DNA of 64,000 nt from the NCBI RefSeq assembly GCF_024756275.1, contig NZ_JANUGQ010000003.1, positions 62,001-126,000 on the forward strand, written 5' to 3'. The stretch comes from Streptomyces pyxinae. GTDB taxonomy: Bacteria > Actinomycetota > Actinomycetes > Streptomycetales > Streptomycetaceae. The translations under genes were made by a program, and so were the position numbers. The notes under the pieces are model-generated. The model had not been told where the DNA came from and did not search any database. It saw only the letters and a program-made list of their open reading frames with translations. Below, in pieces: positions 34,647 through 43,965 of the stretch. The first letter of the stretch is position 1. Each line of letters opens with the position of its first letter.

Positions 34647-34757
34647 GGGCCCATCGTCCCGACGGCCCCGCCCCCGCCGCGTCCTGCCCGCAGCCGAACC
34701 ACCGCTCCACCGAATACATCGAAGGATGCATAAACGGAGACAGACCGCTGGTCGGCG

Positions 34758-35288
34758 TCAGCGGGAGGAGAGGACCGTCGTGGCGAAGGCGGCCAGGTTG
34801 GCGCCGGCCCTTGCGACGCGCTCCGCCAGGGTGAGCGACTCCTCGTACCGGGGTCGCTGCCCGGCCGGCTGCCGCTTGCCGCGCAGATAGAGCGGGCAGG
34901 CCAGATCGGCGCAGACATAGATGCCGACGGTGTTGCCCTCCCGGCCGGCCGCACCGGCGCGCGGGGCGGCGAGCAGGGCCACCCCTGAGGAGGCGTGGCC
35001 GGTCAGGCAGATCTGGCAGAGGCTGGTCTTGAGCGCGCTGGTCCGGTTCGCCTCCGGGACGCGGAGGGCGATCCCGACCGGGCCCGCGTCACCGCCCGGA
35101 CCCGGGACCGCGCCCGGCGGCAGGACCAGATGGGCGCGGAGCGGGGCGCCCGGATCACGCCAGCCGAGGAAGTCCAGGTCGTCCCAGGGGAGCCGGCCGA
35201 AGTCGGCGGGCAGTTTCATCCGGCTCGCCTCGCCCTTGGAGCAGTTGACGAACGAGGCGCGTATCTGTTTCTCGGTGAGCGGTTCCAC
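34758..35288 (-). CDS. FBP-domain protein (FusB/EF-G-binding-like zinc finger)
   Basis: A 176-residue protein with an 'FBP' domain, related to the C-terminal treble-clef zinc finger of FusB-type elongation factor G-binding proteins. The N-terminus (LTEKQIRASFVNCSKGEASRMKLP) and the zinc-binding part, with cysteines in SLCQICLTG and YVCADLACPLYLRG, are conserved. FusB-type proteins rescue EF-G blocked by fusidic acid, but actinobacterial FBP proteins are not proven to do so. The GTG at 35288 was chosen by homology; there is little Shine-Dalgarno upstream. It is downstream of cobN on the same strand but 164 bp away. Confidence 0.82.
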   Translation of the reverse strand: MEPLTEKQIRASFVNCSKGEASRMKLPADFGRLPWDDLDFLGWRDPGAPLRAHLVLPPGAVPGPGGDAGPVGIALRVPEANRTSALKTSLCQICLTGHASSGVALLAAPRAGAAGREGNTVGIYVCADLACPLYLRGKRQPAGQRPRYEESLTLAERVARAGANLAAFATTVLSSR

Positions 35289-35451
35289 GGTGGCGACCGT
35301 ACGGGCCGACCGGAAGACCGGCACCCGAATTACCCGCCCGGCCACGCCCCGGACCCGACCCGCACCCGGGCCGGGCCCACACACCCGCACCCGCACCCGG
35401 CGGAAGCCGTACCGGGCAGGCGGCGCCTGGCCCGGTACGGCCCCGCCGGGA

Positions 35452-38400
35452 CTACTCCTCGCCCTCCAGCTCACCCTCCGTCTCCAGGAAGACCTGCCGC
35501 AGCGCGTCCAGGACCTTCGGGTCCGGCTTGGCCCACAGCCCCCGGGACTCGGCCTCCAGCAGGCGTTCCGCGATGCCGTGCAGGGCCCAGGGGTTGGCCT
35601 CCTGGAGGAACGCGCGGTTCTCCGGGTCCAGGACATACGTCTCGGTGAGCTTGTCGTACATCCAGTCGGCCACCACCCCCGTCGTGGCGTCGTACCCGAA
35701 GAGGTAGTCGACGGTCGCGGCCAGCTCGAAGGCGCCCTTGTAGCCGTGGCGGCGCATCGCCTCGATCCACTTGGGGTTGACCACCCGGGCGCGGAAGACC
35801 CGGGAGGTCTCCTCGACCAGGGTGCGGGTGCGGACCGTCTCCGGACGGGTGGAGTCACCGATGTACGCCTCCGGGGCGGTGCCCCGCAGCGCGCGGACGG
35901 TGGCCACCATGCCGCCGTGGTACTGGAAGTAGTCGTCCGAGTCCGCGATGTCGTGCTCACGGGTGTCGGTGTTCTTCGCCGCGACCGCGATCCGCTTGTA
36001 CGCCGTCTCCATCTCGGCGCGGGCCGGGCGGCCGTCCAGCTCACGGCCGTAGGCGTAGCCGCCCCAGACCGTGTACACCTCGGCCAGATCGGCGTCGGTG
36101 CGCCAGTCCCGGGAGTCGATCAGCTGGAGCAGACCGGCCCCGTAGGTCCCCGGGCGGGAGCCGAAGATCCGGGTGGTGGCGCGCCGCTCGTCGCCGTGCT
36201 CGGCGAGATCCGCGCGGGTGTGGGCGCGGACGAAGTTCTCGGCGTCCGGCTCGTCCAGCCCGGCGGCCAGCCGTACCGCGTCGTCCAGCAGGCCGATGAC
36301 GTGCGGGAAGGCGTCCCGGAAGAAGCCGGAGATGCGCAGCGTCACATCGACCCGGGGGCGGCCCAGCTCCGCGAGCGGAACGGCCTCCAGGCCGGTCACC
36401 CGGCGGGAGGCGTCGTCCCAGACCGGCCGGACACCCAGCAGGGCGAGCGCCTCGGCCACGTCGTCGCCGGCGGTGCGCATGGCGCTGGTGCCCCAGAGGG
36501 AGAGGCCCACCGAGGTCGGCCAGTCGCCGTGGTCGGCCCGGTACCGCTCAAGGAGCGAGTCGGCCAGCGCCTGGCCGGTCTCCCAGGCGAGCCGGGAGGG
36601 GACGGCCTTGGGGTCGACCGAGTAGAAGTTACGTCCGGTCGGCAGGACGTTGACCAGCCCGCGCAGCGGCGAACCGGACGGCCCGGCCGGCACGAAGCCG
36701 CCGTTCAGCGCGTGCACCGCGTGGTCCAGCTCGTCGGTGGTGGCGGCGAGGCGTGGAACGACCTGCCGGGCGGCGAAGTCCAGGATGTCCGCGACGGCCG
36801 GGCCGTGGCCGTCCGCGACCGACTCCACCGCGGCCGGGTCCCAGGCGGCGGCCTCCATCGCCTCGACCAGCTCCCGGGCCTTCGCCTCGGCCTCGTCGGC
36901 GGTGGTGCGGGTGGCGGCCGACTCGTCCAGGCCCAGCGCCTCCCGGAGGCCGGGCAGCGCCTGGGTGCCGCCCCAGATCTGCCGGGCACGGAGGATGGAG
37001 AGGACCAGGTTGACCCGCTCCGGGCCGGTCGGCGCCCCGCCCAGGACATGGAGGCCGTCCCGGATCTGGGCGTCCTTCACCTCGCAGAGCCAGCCGTCCA
37101 CATGGAGCAGGAAGTCGTCGAAGCCGTCGTCGTCCGGCCGGTCCGCCAGGCCCAGGTCGTGGTCGAGCCGGGCGGCCTGGATGAGGGTCCAGATCTGGGC
37201 GCGGATGGCCGGCAGCTTCGCCGGGTCCATGGACGAGATCTGGGCGTACTCGTCGAGCAGCTGCTCCAGCCGCGCGATGTCGCCGTACGAGTCGGCGCGG
37301 GCCATCGGCGGCACCAGATGGTCCACCAGGGTGGCGTGCACCCGGCGCTTGGCCTGGGTGCCCTCGCCCGGGTCGTTGACCAGGAACGGATAGACCAGCG
37401 GCAGGTCCCCGAGGGCCGCGTCCGGGCCGCAGGCGGCGGAGAGGCCGGCGTTCTTGCCGGGCAGCCACTCCAGGTTGCCGTGCTTGCCCAGGTGCACCAT
37501 GGCGTCCGCGCCGAAGCCACCGTCCTCCGCGCGGGCGGCGATCCAGCGGTAGGCGGCCAGATAGTGGTGGGAGGGCGGCAGATCCGGGTCGTGGTAGATC
37601 GCGATCGGGTTCTCGCCGAAGCCGCGCGGCGGCTGGATGAGGATCAGCAGATTGCCGCGCCGGAGGGCCGCGAGCACGATGTCGCCGTCCGGGTCGCCAC
37701 CCTCGGCGGCACGGCTCCGGTCGAGGAACATCTCACCGGGCGCCGGGCCCCAGTGCTCCTCCACCCGCTCCCGCAGCTCGGCCGGGAGGGTGGCGTACCA
37801 GCGCCGGTAGTCGGCGGCCGGGATGCGGACCGGGTTGCGGGCGAGCTGCTCCTCGGTCAGCCACTCCTGGTCGTGACCGCCCGCCTCGATCAGCGCGCGG
37901 ATCAGCTCGTCACCGTCGCCGGAGACCAGACCGGGGATCTCCGCCTCGGGCCCGAAGTCGTACCCCTCGGCGCGCAGCCGGCGCAGCAGGGCCACGGCGG
38001 AGGCGGGGGTGTCCAGGCCGACCGCGTTGCCGATCCGGGAGTGCTTGGTCGGGTAGGCGGAGAGCACCAGGGCGAGGCGCTTCCCGGCGTTGGGTATGTG
38101 GCGGAGCCGGGCGTGCCGGACGGCGATCCCGGCGACCCGGGCGGCGCGCTCGGGGTCGGGGACATAGGCGGGCAGTCCGTCCGCGTCGATCTCCTTGAAG
38201 GAGAACGGGACGGTGATCAGCCGGCCGTCGAACTCCGGCACGGCGACCTGGGTGGCCGCGTCCAGCGGGGAGAGCCCCTCGTCGTTCTCGTCCCAGGCGG
38301 CCCGGGAGCCGGTGAGGCAGAGCGCCTGGAGGACCGGGACGTCCAGCTGGGCCAGGGCACCCGCGTCCCAGGCGTCCTCGTCGCCACCGGCCTGCGCCTC

Positions 38401-39150
38401 GGCCGGCTTGGTGCCGCCCGCCGCGAGCACGGTGGTGACCACGGCGTCGACGGTGCGGAGCCGCTCCACCAGCTCCGGCTCGGGAGCGCGCAGGGAAGCC
38501 ACGTAGAGGGGCAGCGGACGGCCGCCCGCGTCCTCGACGGCGGAGCAGAGGGCGTCCACGAAGGCGGTGTTGCCGCTCATGTGGTGGGCGCGATAGTAGA
38601 GCACCGCGATCGCCGGGGTGTCCGGGGCCACGTCCTCCCGGACCGTCCGCTCCAGCGGGCCCCAGCTGGGCGCGGCGGCCGGCGGCTCGAAGCCATGGCC
38701 GGTGAGCAGCACGGTGTCGGAGAGGAACCGGGCGAGCTGCTCCAGGTTCCCCGGACCGCCGTGCGCGAGGTAGGCGTGCGCCTCGGCCGCGATGCCGATC
38801 GGCACCGTGGAGTTCTCCATCAGCTGGGCGTCGGGCGCCTGCTCGCCGGTGAGCACCACGACCGGCTTCCCGGCCGCCAGCACCACGTCCAGCCCCTCCT
38901 GCCAGGCCCGGACGCCGCCGAGGAGGCGTACGACCACCAGCCCGGCCCCGTCCAGCAGCCCGTCCAGGTCCTCGACCGGGGTACGGGACGGGTTGGCGAA
39001 CCGGTACGCCACCGGGCCCCCGGCGGCGCGGGCGCTCAGCAGATCGGTGTCGGAGTGCGACAGCAGCAGGACGGCGGGGCCGTCCCCGGCGGTGTCGGTG
39101 GTGTCGCCGTCGCGGTGGCGCGGGTCCGGCTCCCCGGCGGAGTGCAGCAT
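35452..39150 (-). CDS. cobN: Cobaltochelatase subunit CobN
   Basis: A 1232-residue protein matching the large subunit of the ATP-dependent aerobic cobaltochelatase, which inserts cobalt into hydrogenobyrinate a,c-diamide together with CobS and CobT-type partners. Conserved blocks include YYRAHHMSGNTAFVDAL, LSAYPTKHSRIGNAVGLDTP, DPDLPPSHHYLAAYRWI, DAMVHLGKHGNLEWLPGK, SLWGTSAMRTAGDDVAEAL and the C-terminal GMVATVRALRG ... YIGDSTRPETVRTRTL. Length and order are normal. I chose ATG 39150, where the riboswitch leader ends; an in-frame ATG 24 codons upstream lies inside the riboswitch. It is monocistronic or followed by the FBP gene, and diverges from cobG. Confidence 0.96.
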   Translation of the reverse strand: MLHSAGEPDPRHRDGDTTDTAGDGPAVLLLSHSDTDLLSARAAGGPVAYRFANPSRTPVEDLDGLLDGAGLVVVRLLGGVRAWQEGLDVVLAAGKPVVVLTGEQAPDAQLMENSTVPIGIAAEAHAYLAHGGPGNLEQLARFLSDTVLLTGHGFEPPAAAPSWGPLERTVREDVAPDTPAIAVLYYRAHHMSGNTAFVDALCSAVEDAGGRPLPLYVASLRAPEPELVERLRTVDAVVTTVLAAGGTKPAEAQAGGDEDAWDAGALAQLDVPVLQALCLTGSRAAWDENDEGLSPLDAATQVAVPEFDGRLITVPFSFKEIDADGLPAYVPDPERAARVAGIAVRHARLRHIPNAGKRLALVLSAYPTKHSRIGNAVGLDTPASAVALLRRLRAEGYDFGPEAEIPGLVSGDGDELIRALIEAGGHDQEWLTEEQLARNPVRIPAADYRRWYATLPAELRERVEEHWGPAPGEMFLDRSRAAEGGDPDGDIVLAALRRGNLLILIQPPRGFGENPIAIYHDPDLPPSHHYLAAYRWIAARAEDGGFGADAMVHLGKHGNLEWLPGKNAGLSAACGPDAALGDLPLVYPFLVNDPGEGTQAKRRVHATLVDHLVPPMARADSYGDIARLEQLLDEYAQISSMDPAKLPAIRAQIWTLIQAARLDHDLGLADRPDDDGFDDFLLHVDGWLCEVKDAQIRDGLHVLGGAPTGPERVNLVLSILRARQIWGGTQALPGLREALGLDESAATRTTADEAEAKARELVEAMEAAAWDPAAVESVADGHGPAVADILDFAARQVVPRLAATTDELDHAVHALNGGFVPAGPSGSPLRGLVNVLPTGRNFYSVDPKAVPSRLAWETGQALADSLLERYRADHGDWPTSVGLSLWGTSAMRTAGDDVAEALALLGVRPVWDDASRRVTGLEAVPLAELGRPRVDVTLRISGFFRDAFPHVIGLLDDAVRLAAGLDEPDAENFVRAHTRADLAEHGDERRATTRIFGSRPGTYGAGLLQLIDSRDWRTDADLAEVYTVWGGYAYGRELDGRPARAEMETAYKRIAVAAKNTDTREHDIADSDDYFQYHGGMVATVRALRGTAPEAYIGDSTRPETVRTRTLVEETSRVFRARVVNPKWIEAMRRHGYKGAFELAATVDYLFGYDATTGVVADWMYDKLTETYVLDPENRAFLQEANPWALHGIAERLLEAESRGLWAKPDPKVLDALRQVFLETEGELEGEE

Positions 39151-39179
39151 GGTGTGCGCAGGCCTTCCTCGGGGTGTCC

Positions 39180-39310
39180 GCGCCCCGGGTGGTCGTGTGG
39201 ACGGCGGGAGTTCCTGGCTCACCGGACGGGACGCCGGCTGACAGTGGCGGGACCGCGCCGGACTCGCACCGGCTTCCTCCCCAGGGTCCCGGACCCTGTG
39301 CCGTCTGCAT
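39180..39310 (-). promoter_or_regulatory. Cobalamin riboswitch upstream of cobN
   Basis: On the minus strand the sequence at 39277-39238 contains the conserved core GGAAGCCGGTGCGAGTCCGG followed by CGCGGTCCCGCCACTGTCAG. This is preceded by the P1/P2 stems (a perfect AGGGTCC/GGACCCT hairpin at about 39284-39297) and followed by a B12-box-like GAGCCAGGA (about 39219). This is a textbook adenosylcobalamin riboswitch. It sits about 100 nt before the cobN start and would shut off cobN when B12 is plentiful. No such element is seen before cobG, cobK or cbiD. Confidence 0.95.
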
Positions 39311-39487
39311 AGTAGAGGCTGCCCGCCCGCTGGTCAGGGGGCGGCCGGAGGCACCGGGGGCACGACCGGGCCGCTGGGGCGGCGGACGGCGGCGGATGCG
39401 CCCGGAGGATCCGAGGGGCCGGGCGGCCGGGCTCGACCGCGCCGCCGGGCAGGCGGACCGGGGTGCGGGGTGATGGCGCGGGGTGAT

Positions 39488-39501
39488 GTTTCACGTGAAA
39501 C
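39488..39501. other. parS-like ParB-binding site
   Basis: GTTTCACGTGAAAC is a perfect 14-bp palindrome identical to the actinobacterial parS core, extended to TGTTTCACGTGAAACG (one base from the 16-bp consensus ending in A). ParB loads on such sites for chromosome segregation. It lies between cobN and cobG. Only this one copy was seen in the window. In S. coelicolor parS sites cluster near the origin, which suggests this region is origin-proximal. Confidence 0.85.
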
Positions 39502-39603
39502 GCCCCCACCGTCCCCGCAACCCCGGGGCCGTACGGATCTTCCGGGGCCCGTGCCCCGGGCCGCCCCCGGGTACGGCCCCGAGGGCGGCCCGGGGCGCGT
39601 CGG

Positions 39604-39609
39604 TATGCT
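39604..39609 (+). promoter_or_regulatory. Putative -10 box for the cobG operon
   Basis: TATGCT lies 7 nt before the ATG at 39617, with no Shine-Dalgarno sequence between them, so transcription may start at or next to the start codon. A clear -35 was not found. Confidence 0.4.
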
Positions 39610-39616
39610 CGCCGCC

Positions 39617-41011
39617 ATGCCCCCCGCACCGCACAGAACGCCCAAGCCGGGCGAGCCCGTCATACGGGACCGGGGTGACGCCTGCCCGGGCGCGCTCCGG
39701 CTGCATACGGCGGACGACGGCCGGCTGGCCCGGCTGCGGTTGCCGGCCGGGCGGCTGACGTCCCGGCAAATAGGCATACTCGCGGACGCCGCCGAGACCC
39801 TGGGCGACGGCCACCTGGGGATAACGTCCCGGGGCAACGCCGAGCTGCGCGGGCTGGGCGACGGCTGCGGCACCGAGCTGGCCGGCCGGCTCGCGGACGC
39901 CGGGCTGCTGCCCTCCCCCAGCCATGAACGGGTGCGGAACATCGTGGCCTCCCCGGCCGCCGGACTGGACGGACTCGGCCACGGGGACGTGGGCTCCTGG
40001 GCCCGGGAGCTGGACGCGCTGCTCTGCGCGGCCGACTGGGCGGCCGGGCTCTCCGGCCGGTTCCTCTTCGTCCTGGACGACGGGCGCGGGGATGTGGCCG
40101 GGCTCGGCGGCGATGTGACCTTGGTCGCAGCACCTCCGGAGAGCGGGGCGCCCGGGCGGCCGGGAGCGGGTGACGCGCTGCTGCACCTGGCCGGCCGGGC
40201 GGTGCGGGTGACCGCCGCCGACGCGCCCCGGGCCGCGCTGGCCGCCGCCCGGGCGTTCCTGGCCGCCGCCCGGGCCGCCGGCACCGGCGCCTGGCGGGTG
40301 GGTGAGCTGCCGCCCGGCCACGCGCCGGACCTGGCCGGGCATCTGGCGGCCGCGGGCATCCCGGCGGCCCCCGCCGGGGGAGCCGTACTCCCGGCCGGCC
40401 CTCCGCCCGAGCCCGGGCTGCTGGGCGACACCGCCCTCTACGCGCTGGCCCCGCTCGGACGGCTCCCGGCCGACCGGCTGCGGGCCCTGCTGCCCGCCGC
40501 CGAGGTCCGGCTCACCCCCTGGCGCGGTGCGGTGGTGACTGGGCTGCCCGGCCGGTCCGCCGCCCTGGCCCGGCTGCGCGCCCTGGCCGGCGCCGGGCTG
40601 ATCACCGAGCCCGCCTCCCCCTGGGCCGGCGTCGGCGCCTGCACCGGCCGGCCGGGATGCGGCAAGGCGCTGGCCGACGTCCGGGCCGACGCGACCCCGG
40701 GTGCCGCCGGCCCGACGGGCCCCGGTCCGCTCCCCGGCGGCGCCGACCCGGCGGAGGCCGGTGGCACGGCCGCCGGTAGCCGGTTGCTGCCGGTGCACTT
40801 CTCCGGCTGCGACCGGCGCTGCGGCCATCCGCACGGGGCGTGGGTGGACGTGGTGGCGACCCCGGACGGCCACTATGAGGTGGACGGCGCCCCCACCAGC
40901 CGCGCCGAGCTGCCCGGGGTGGTCGCCGCCGCCCGGCGGGCCGGTGCCCGCCCGCGTGTCCGGACCCGGGGACTCCCGGGCCGTGCCCCCAGCCCCCGTA
41001 CCACGAGATGA
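39617..41011 (+). CDS. cobG: Precorrin-3B synthase CobG
   Basis: A 464-residue enzyme of the aerobic B12 pathway that uses oxygen to make precorrin-3B for ring contraction. It has the nitrite/sulphite-reductase-like ferredoxin half-domain fold ([13 protein letters not shown] near residue 75) and the Fe-S/siroheme-type cysteines C342-x5-C348 (ACTGRPGC) and C398-x3-C402 (SGCDRRC). The ATG 39617 was chosen because a -10-like hexamer lies 7 nt upstream; an ATG four codons earlier (39605) is also possible. It is the first gene of an operon with cobH (ATGA overlap) and cobIJ, and diverges from cobN. Confidence 0.9.
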   Translation: MPPAPHRTPKPGEPVIRDRGDACPGALRLHTADDGRLARLRLPAGRLTSRQIGILADAAETLGDGHLGITSRGNAELRGLGDGCGTELAGRLADAGLLPSPSHERVRNIVASPAAGLDGLGHGDVGSWARELDALLCAADWAAGLSGRFLFVLDDGRGDVAGLGGDVTLVAAPPESGAPGRPGAGDALLHLAGRAVRVTAADAPRAALAAARAFLAAARAAGTGAWRVGELPPGHAPDLAGHLAAAGIPAAPAGGAVLPAGPPPEPGLLGDTALYALAPLGRLPADRLRALLPAAEVRLTPWRGAVVTGLPGRSAALARLRALAGAGLITEPASPWAGVGACTGRPGCGKALADVRADATPGAAGPTGPGPLPGGADPAEAGGTAAGSRLLPVHFSGCDRRCGHPHGAWVDVVATPDGHYEVDGAPTSRAELPGVVAAARRAGARPRVRTRGLPGRAPSPRTTR

Positions 41012-41655
41012 GCGAGAGCGAAGTGTTCGACTACGAGAAGGACGGGGCGGAGATCTACCGCCAGTCCTTTGCCACGATCCGCGCCGAGGCGGATCTCGCG
41101 GGGCTGCCCGCCGACGTCAGCCAGGTCGCGGTGCGGATGATCCACGCCTGCGGGATGACCGACCTCGTCCGGGACCTCGCCTTCTCGCCCGGCGTCGTCG
41201 CCCGTGCCCGGGAGGCGCTGCGGGCCGGGGCGCCGATCCTCTGCGACGCCCGGATGGTGGCCAGCGGGGTCACCCGCAAGCGGCTGCCGGCCGACAACGA
41301 GGTGGTCTGCACCCTCAACGACCCGGCCGTGCCGGAGCTCGCCGCCGAGCTGGGCACCACCCGGTCCGCCGCCGCGCTGGAACTCTGGCGGGACCGGCTG
41401 GCGGGCTCGGTGGTGGCCATCGGCAACGCCCCGACCGCCCTCTTCCACCTGCTGGAGATGATCCGGGCCGGCGCCCCCCGCCCGGCGGCCGTGCTCGGCA
41501 TTCCGGTCGGCTTCATCGGCGCCGCCGAGTCCAAGGACGCGCTCGCCGCCCACGCTCCGGAGCTGGGCGTGGAGCACCTGGTGGTCCGGGGCAGGCGCGG
41601 CGGCAGCGCGATGGCCGCCGCCGCCCTCAACGCCATCGCGAGCGAGGCGGAGTGA
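41008..41655 (+). CDS. cobH: Precorrin-8X methylmutase CobH
   Basis: A 215-residue protein of the precorrin isomerase family, which moves the C11 methyl group to C12 to give hydrogenobyrinic acid. The catalytic histidine is H46 in RMIHACGM. Other landmarks are [32 protein letters not shown] and [14 protein letters not shown]. Full family length. The start ATG overlaps the cobG stop by 4 nt, and its stop overlaps or abuts the start region of cobIJ, so the three are tightly coupled. Confidence 0.95.
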   Translation: MSESEVFDYEKDGAEIYRQSFATIRAEADLAGLPADVSQVAVRMIHACGMTDLVRDLAFSPGVVARAREALRAGAPILCDARMVASGVTRKRLPADNEVVCTLNDPAVPELAAELGTTRSAAALELWRDRLAGSVVAIGNAPTALFHLLEMIRAGAPRPAAVLGIPVGFIGAAESKDALAAHAPELGVEHLVVRGRRGGSAMAAAALNAIASEAE

Positions 41656-41660
41656 GCGCC

Positions 41661-43340
41661 ATGGACGCCAAGCGCACCGCTGACACCGAGAGCACCGCGA
41701 ACGCGGAGAACGCAGCGAGCACCGCGGACACCCAGAACGCCGGGCACACCGGGACCGGCACGTCCGGCGCCCCCGGCAGGCTGTACGGGGTCGGGCTGGG
41801 TCCCGGCGACCCCTCGCTGATGACCGTCCGGGCCGTGGAGGCCATCGCGGCGGCGGACGTGGTGGCGTACCACTGCGCCCGGCACGGCCGCTCGATCGCC
41901 CGCTCCATCGCGGCGAAGCACATCCGGGCGGACCACATCGAGGAGCGGCTGATGTACCCGCTCACCGTGGAGACCACCGACCACCCGGGCGGCTACCGGG
42001 GCGCGCTCGACGACTTCTACCAGGAGGCCGCCGCCCGGCTCGCCGCGCATCTGGACGCCGGGCGCACGGTCGCCGTGCTGGCCGAGGGCGACCCGCTCTT
42101 CTACGGCTCCTACCAGCACATGCACAAGCGGCTGGCCCACCGCTACCCGACCGAGGTCATTCCGGGTGTCACCTCCGTCAGCGCCTCGGCCGCCCGGCTC
42201 GGCGAACCGCTGGTGGAGGCCGAGGAGACCCTGACGATCATCCCCGGCACCCTTCCCGAGGAGGAGCTGACCGCCCGGCTGGCGGCGGCCGACTCCGCGG
42301 TGGTGATGAAGCTGGGCCGGACCTTCCCGGCGGTGCGGCGGGCGCTGGAGCGCGCGGGCCGGCTGGCGGACGCCCGCTATGTGGAGCGGGCCACCATGCC
42401 AGGCGAGCGCACCGGACGACTGCTGGACGTGGACCCGGAGTCGGTGCCGTATTTCTCGGTGGCCGTCCTGCCGTCCAAGGTCGCGGTCCTCACCGTGGAA
42501 CCGGGCGACGTCCCCGGCCAGCCGGACGGCGCCCGGAACCCGGACGAAGCCCCCGAGCAGTCGGCAGCGGCCACGGACACCGGGACGACCGCGGTCCCCG
42601 GTGAGGTGGTCGTGGTCGGGACCGGGCCGGCCGGGCCTCGGTGGCTGACGCCCGAGTCGCGGGGCGCGCTCGCCGCCGCCACCGATCTGGTCGGCTACAC
42701 CACCTATCTCGACCGGGTGCCCGAGCACCCCGGCCAGCTCCGGCACGGCTCGGACAACAAGGTGGAGTCGGAACGGGCCGAGTTCGCGCTCGAACTGGCC
42801 CGGCGCGGGCGGCGGGTCGCGGTGGTGTCGGGCGGCGACCCGGGGGTCTTCGCCATGGCGACGGCGGTGCTGGAGGTCGCCGCCGAGGAGCCCTACCGGG
42901 ACGTGCCGGTACGGGTGTTGCCCGGGGTGACGGCGGCGAACGCGGCGGCCGCCGCGGCGGGCGCCCCGCTCGGCCACGACTACGCCACCATCTCGCTCTC
43001 GGACCGGCTCAAGCCCTGGGAGGTCATCGCGGAACGGCTGCGCGCCGCCGTCTCGGCCGATCTGGTGCTCGCGCTCTACAACCCGGGCTCGCGCAGCCGT
43101 ACCTGGCAGGTGGCGAAGGCGCGGGAACTGCTCCTCGAACTGCGGGCGCCGGATACCCCGGTGGTGGTGGCCCGGGACGTGGGCGGGCCCGGCGAGTCGG
43201 TGCGGGTGCTGTCGCTGGCCGAACTGGACCCGGCCGAGGTGGACATGCGGACCCTGCTGCTGATCGGCTCCTCGCAGACCCGGGTCACCGACCGGGCCGA
43301 CGGCCGCCGCCTCGCCTGGACCCCGCGCCGCTACCCGTAG
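41661..43340 (+). CDS. cobIJ: CobIJ fusion: precorrin-2 C20- and precorrin-3B C17-methyltransferase
   Basis: A 559-residue fusion of two SAM-dependent tetrapyrrole methylases. After a 35-residue Thr/Ala/Asn-rich N-terminus, CobI (about 38-285) begins YGVGLGPGDPSLMTVRAVEA and includes VIPGVTSVSASAARLGEPL. After a linker (about 286-310), CobJ (311-559) begins VVVVGTGPAGPRWLTPESR and includes VSGGDPGVFAMATAVLE and VLPGVTAANAAAAAAGAPLGHD. Fusions of these two enzymes are known in actinobacteria. I prefer ATG 41661 (GGAG at 41649-41652); a GTG at 41652 overlapping the cobH stop is the alternative. It ends the cobG-cobH-cobIJ operon, before a long hairpin. Confidence 0.92.
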   Translation: MDAKRTADTESTANAENAASTADTQNAGHTGTGTSGAPGRLYGVGLGPGDPSLMTVRAVEAIAAADVVAYHCARHGRSIARSIAAKHIRADHIEERLMYPLTVETTDHPGGYRGALDDFYQEAAARLAAHLDAGRTVAVLAEGDPLFYGSYQHMHKRLAHRYPTEVIPGVTSVSASAARLGEPLVEAEETLTIIPGTLPEEELTARLAAADSAVVMKLGRTFPAVRRALERAGRLADARYVERATMPGERTGRLLDVDPESVPYFSVAVLPSKVAVLTVEPGDVPGQPDGARNPDEAPEQSAAATDTGTTAVPGEVVVVGTGPAGPRWLTPESRGALAAATDLVGYTTYLDRVPEHPGQLRHGSDNKVESERAEFALELARRGRRVAVVSGGDPGVFAMATAVLEVAAEEPYRDVPVRVLPGVTAANAAAAAAGAPLGHDYATISLSDRLKPWEVIAERLRAAVSADLVLALYNPGSRSRTWQVAKARELLLELRAPDTPVVVARDVGGPGESVRVLSLAELDPAEVDMRTLLLIGSSQTRVTDRADGRRLAWTPRRYP

Positions 43341-43453
43341 CCCCGCCCGGCGGGAGGGCCGTACGCCTGTCGCCCCGTTCCCCCGGGAGGGGCCGTACGG
43401 CGACGGCCCTCACCACCGGCTGGGCCGTACGACCGTCGCTCCGTCACCCAGGC

Positions 43454-43507
43454 CCCCTTCCGGCGGCCCCCTTCCGGCGGCCGCCGGAAGGGGGCCGCCG
43501 GAAGGGG
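43454..43507. terminator. 54-bp perfect palindrome (terminator-like)
   Basis: The arms 43454-43480 and 43481-43507 are perfectly complementary over 27 bp with no spacer. Each arm contains two tandem copies of CCCCTTCCGGCGG. Cruciform or hairpin formation is expected. Location about 110 bp after the cobIJ stop suggests a transcription terminator, but there is no T-tract. The rest of the gene-free gap 43341-43965 is GC-rich, with AT-richer promoter-like DNA only near 43830-43900. Confidence 0.75.
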
Positions 43508-43965
43508 CGTACGGCCCTCGCCCGGTGCCGGAGGTCCCGTACCGGGGCGTACCGGGGTGGCGGGAAACCGACCGCCGGAAGCGGCGATTCCAAGGCCCCG
43601 TCCGCCGTGTCGAATTGGCCGGAAACACATCCCCCCGCCAGGGAGCCGCACGGCCCGGGGGAGCCCGGCCGAGGGAAGACCGGCACCCAACCGGAACCGG
43701 ATGCGCGACCCGGCCTCCGGCCGTCGATCCGCCCAGGGCCCCGTTCTGCGGGGCCGGCCGGACGGGCGGGACCGGGGGCGTACCGTAACCGGAACGGGCG
43801 CACCGGCGGCCGGAGCCCGGAGATACTCACAAGTAGTGCCGGTTCCGCAGCGGTTGGTGTTGTGGCGAATCTGGTACACACACAGCCCCTTCACACGACG
43901 GGACTTCATGCGAAGATTCCGTCCCCCGGTCCGTGCGTCGACCGGGTGACAAGGGGAAGTTCTTC

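Noticed and set aside
33200..34757. An insertion sequence or integrated element explaining the CRISPR/pseudogene locus
   Set aside because: No transposase, integrase, terminal inverted repeats or target-site duplications were found.
34921..39312. A 1463-codon open frame on the plus strand antisense to cobN
   Set aside because: It is the mirror of a highly biased coding region; its product is Gly/Arg/Val/Gln-rich without any domain, while cobN on the other strand is fully conserved.
40701..41660. An upstream extension of the cobIJ frame through cobG and cobH
   Set aside because: It overlaps two conserved genes in another frame; the fusion begins at 41661 (or 41652).
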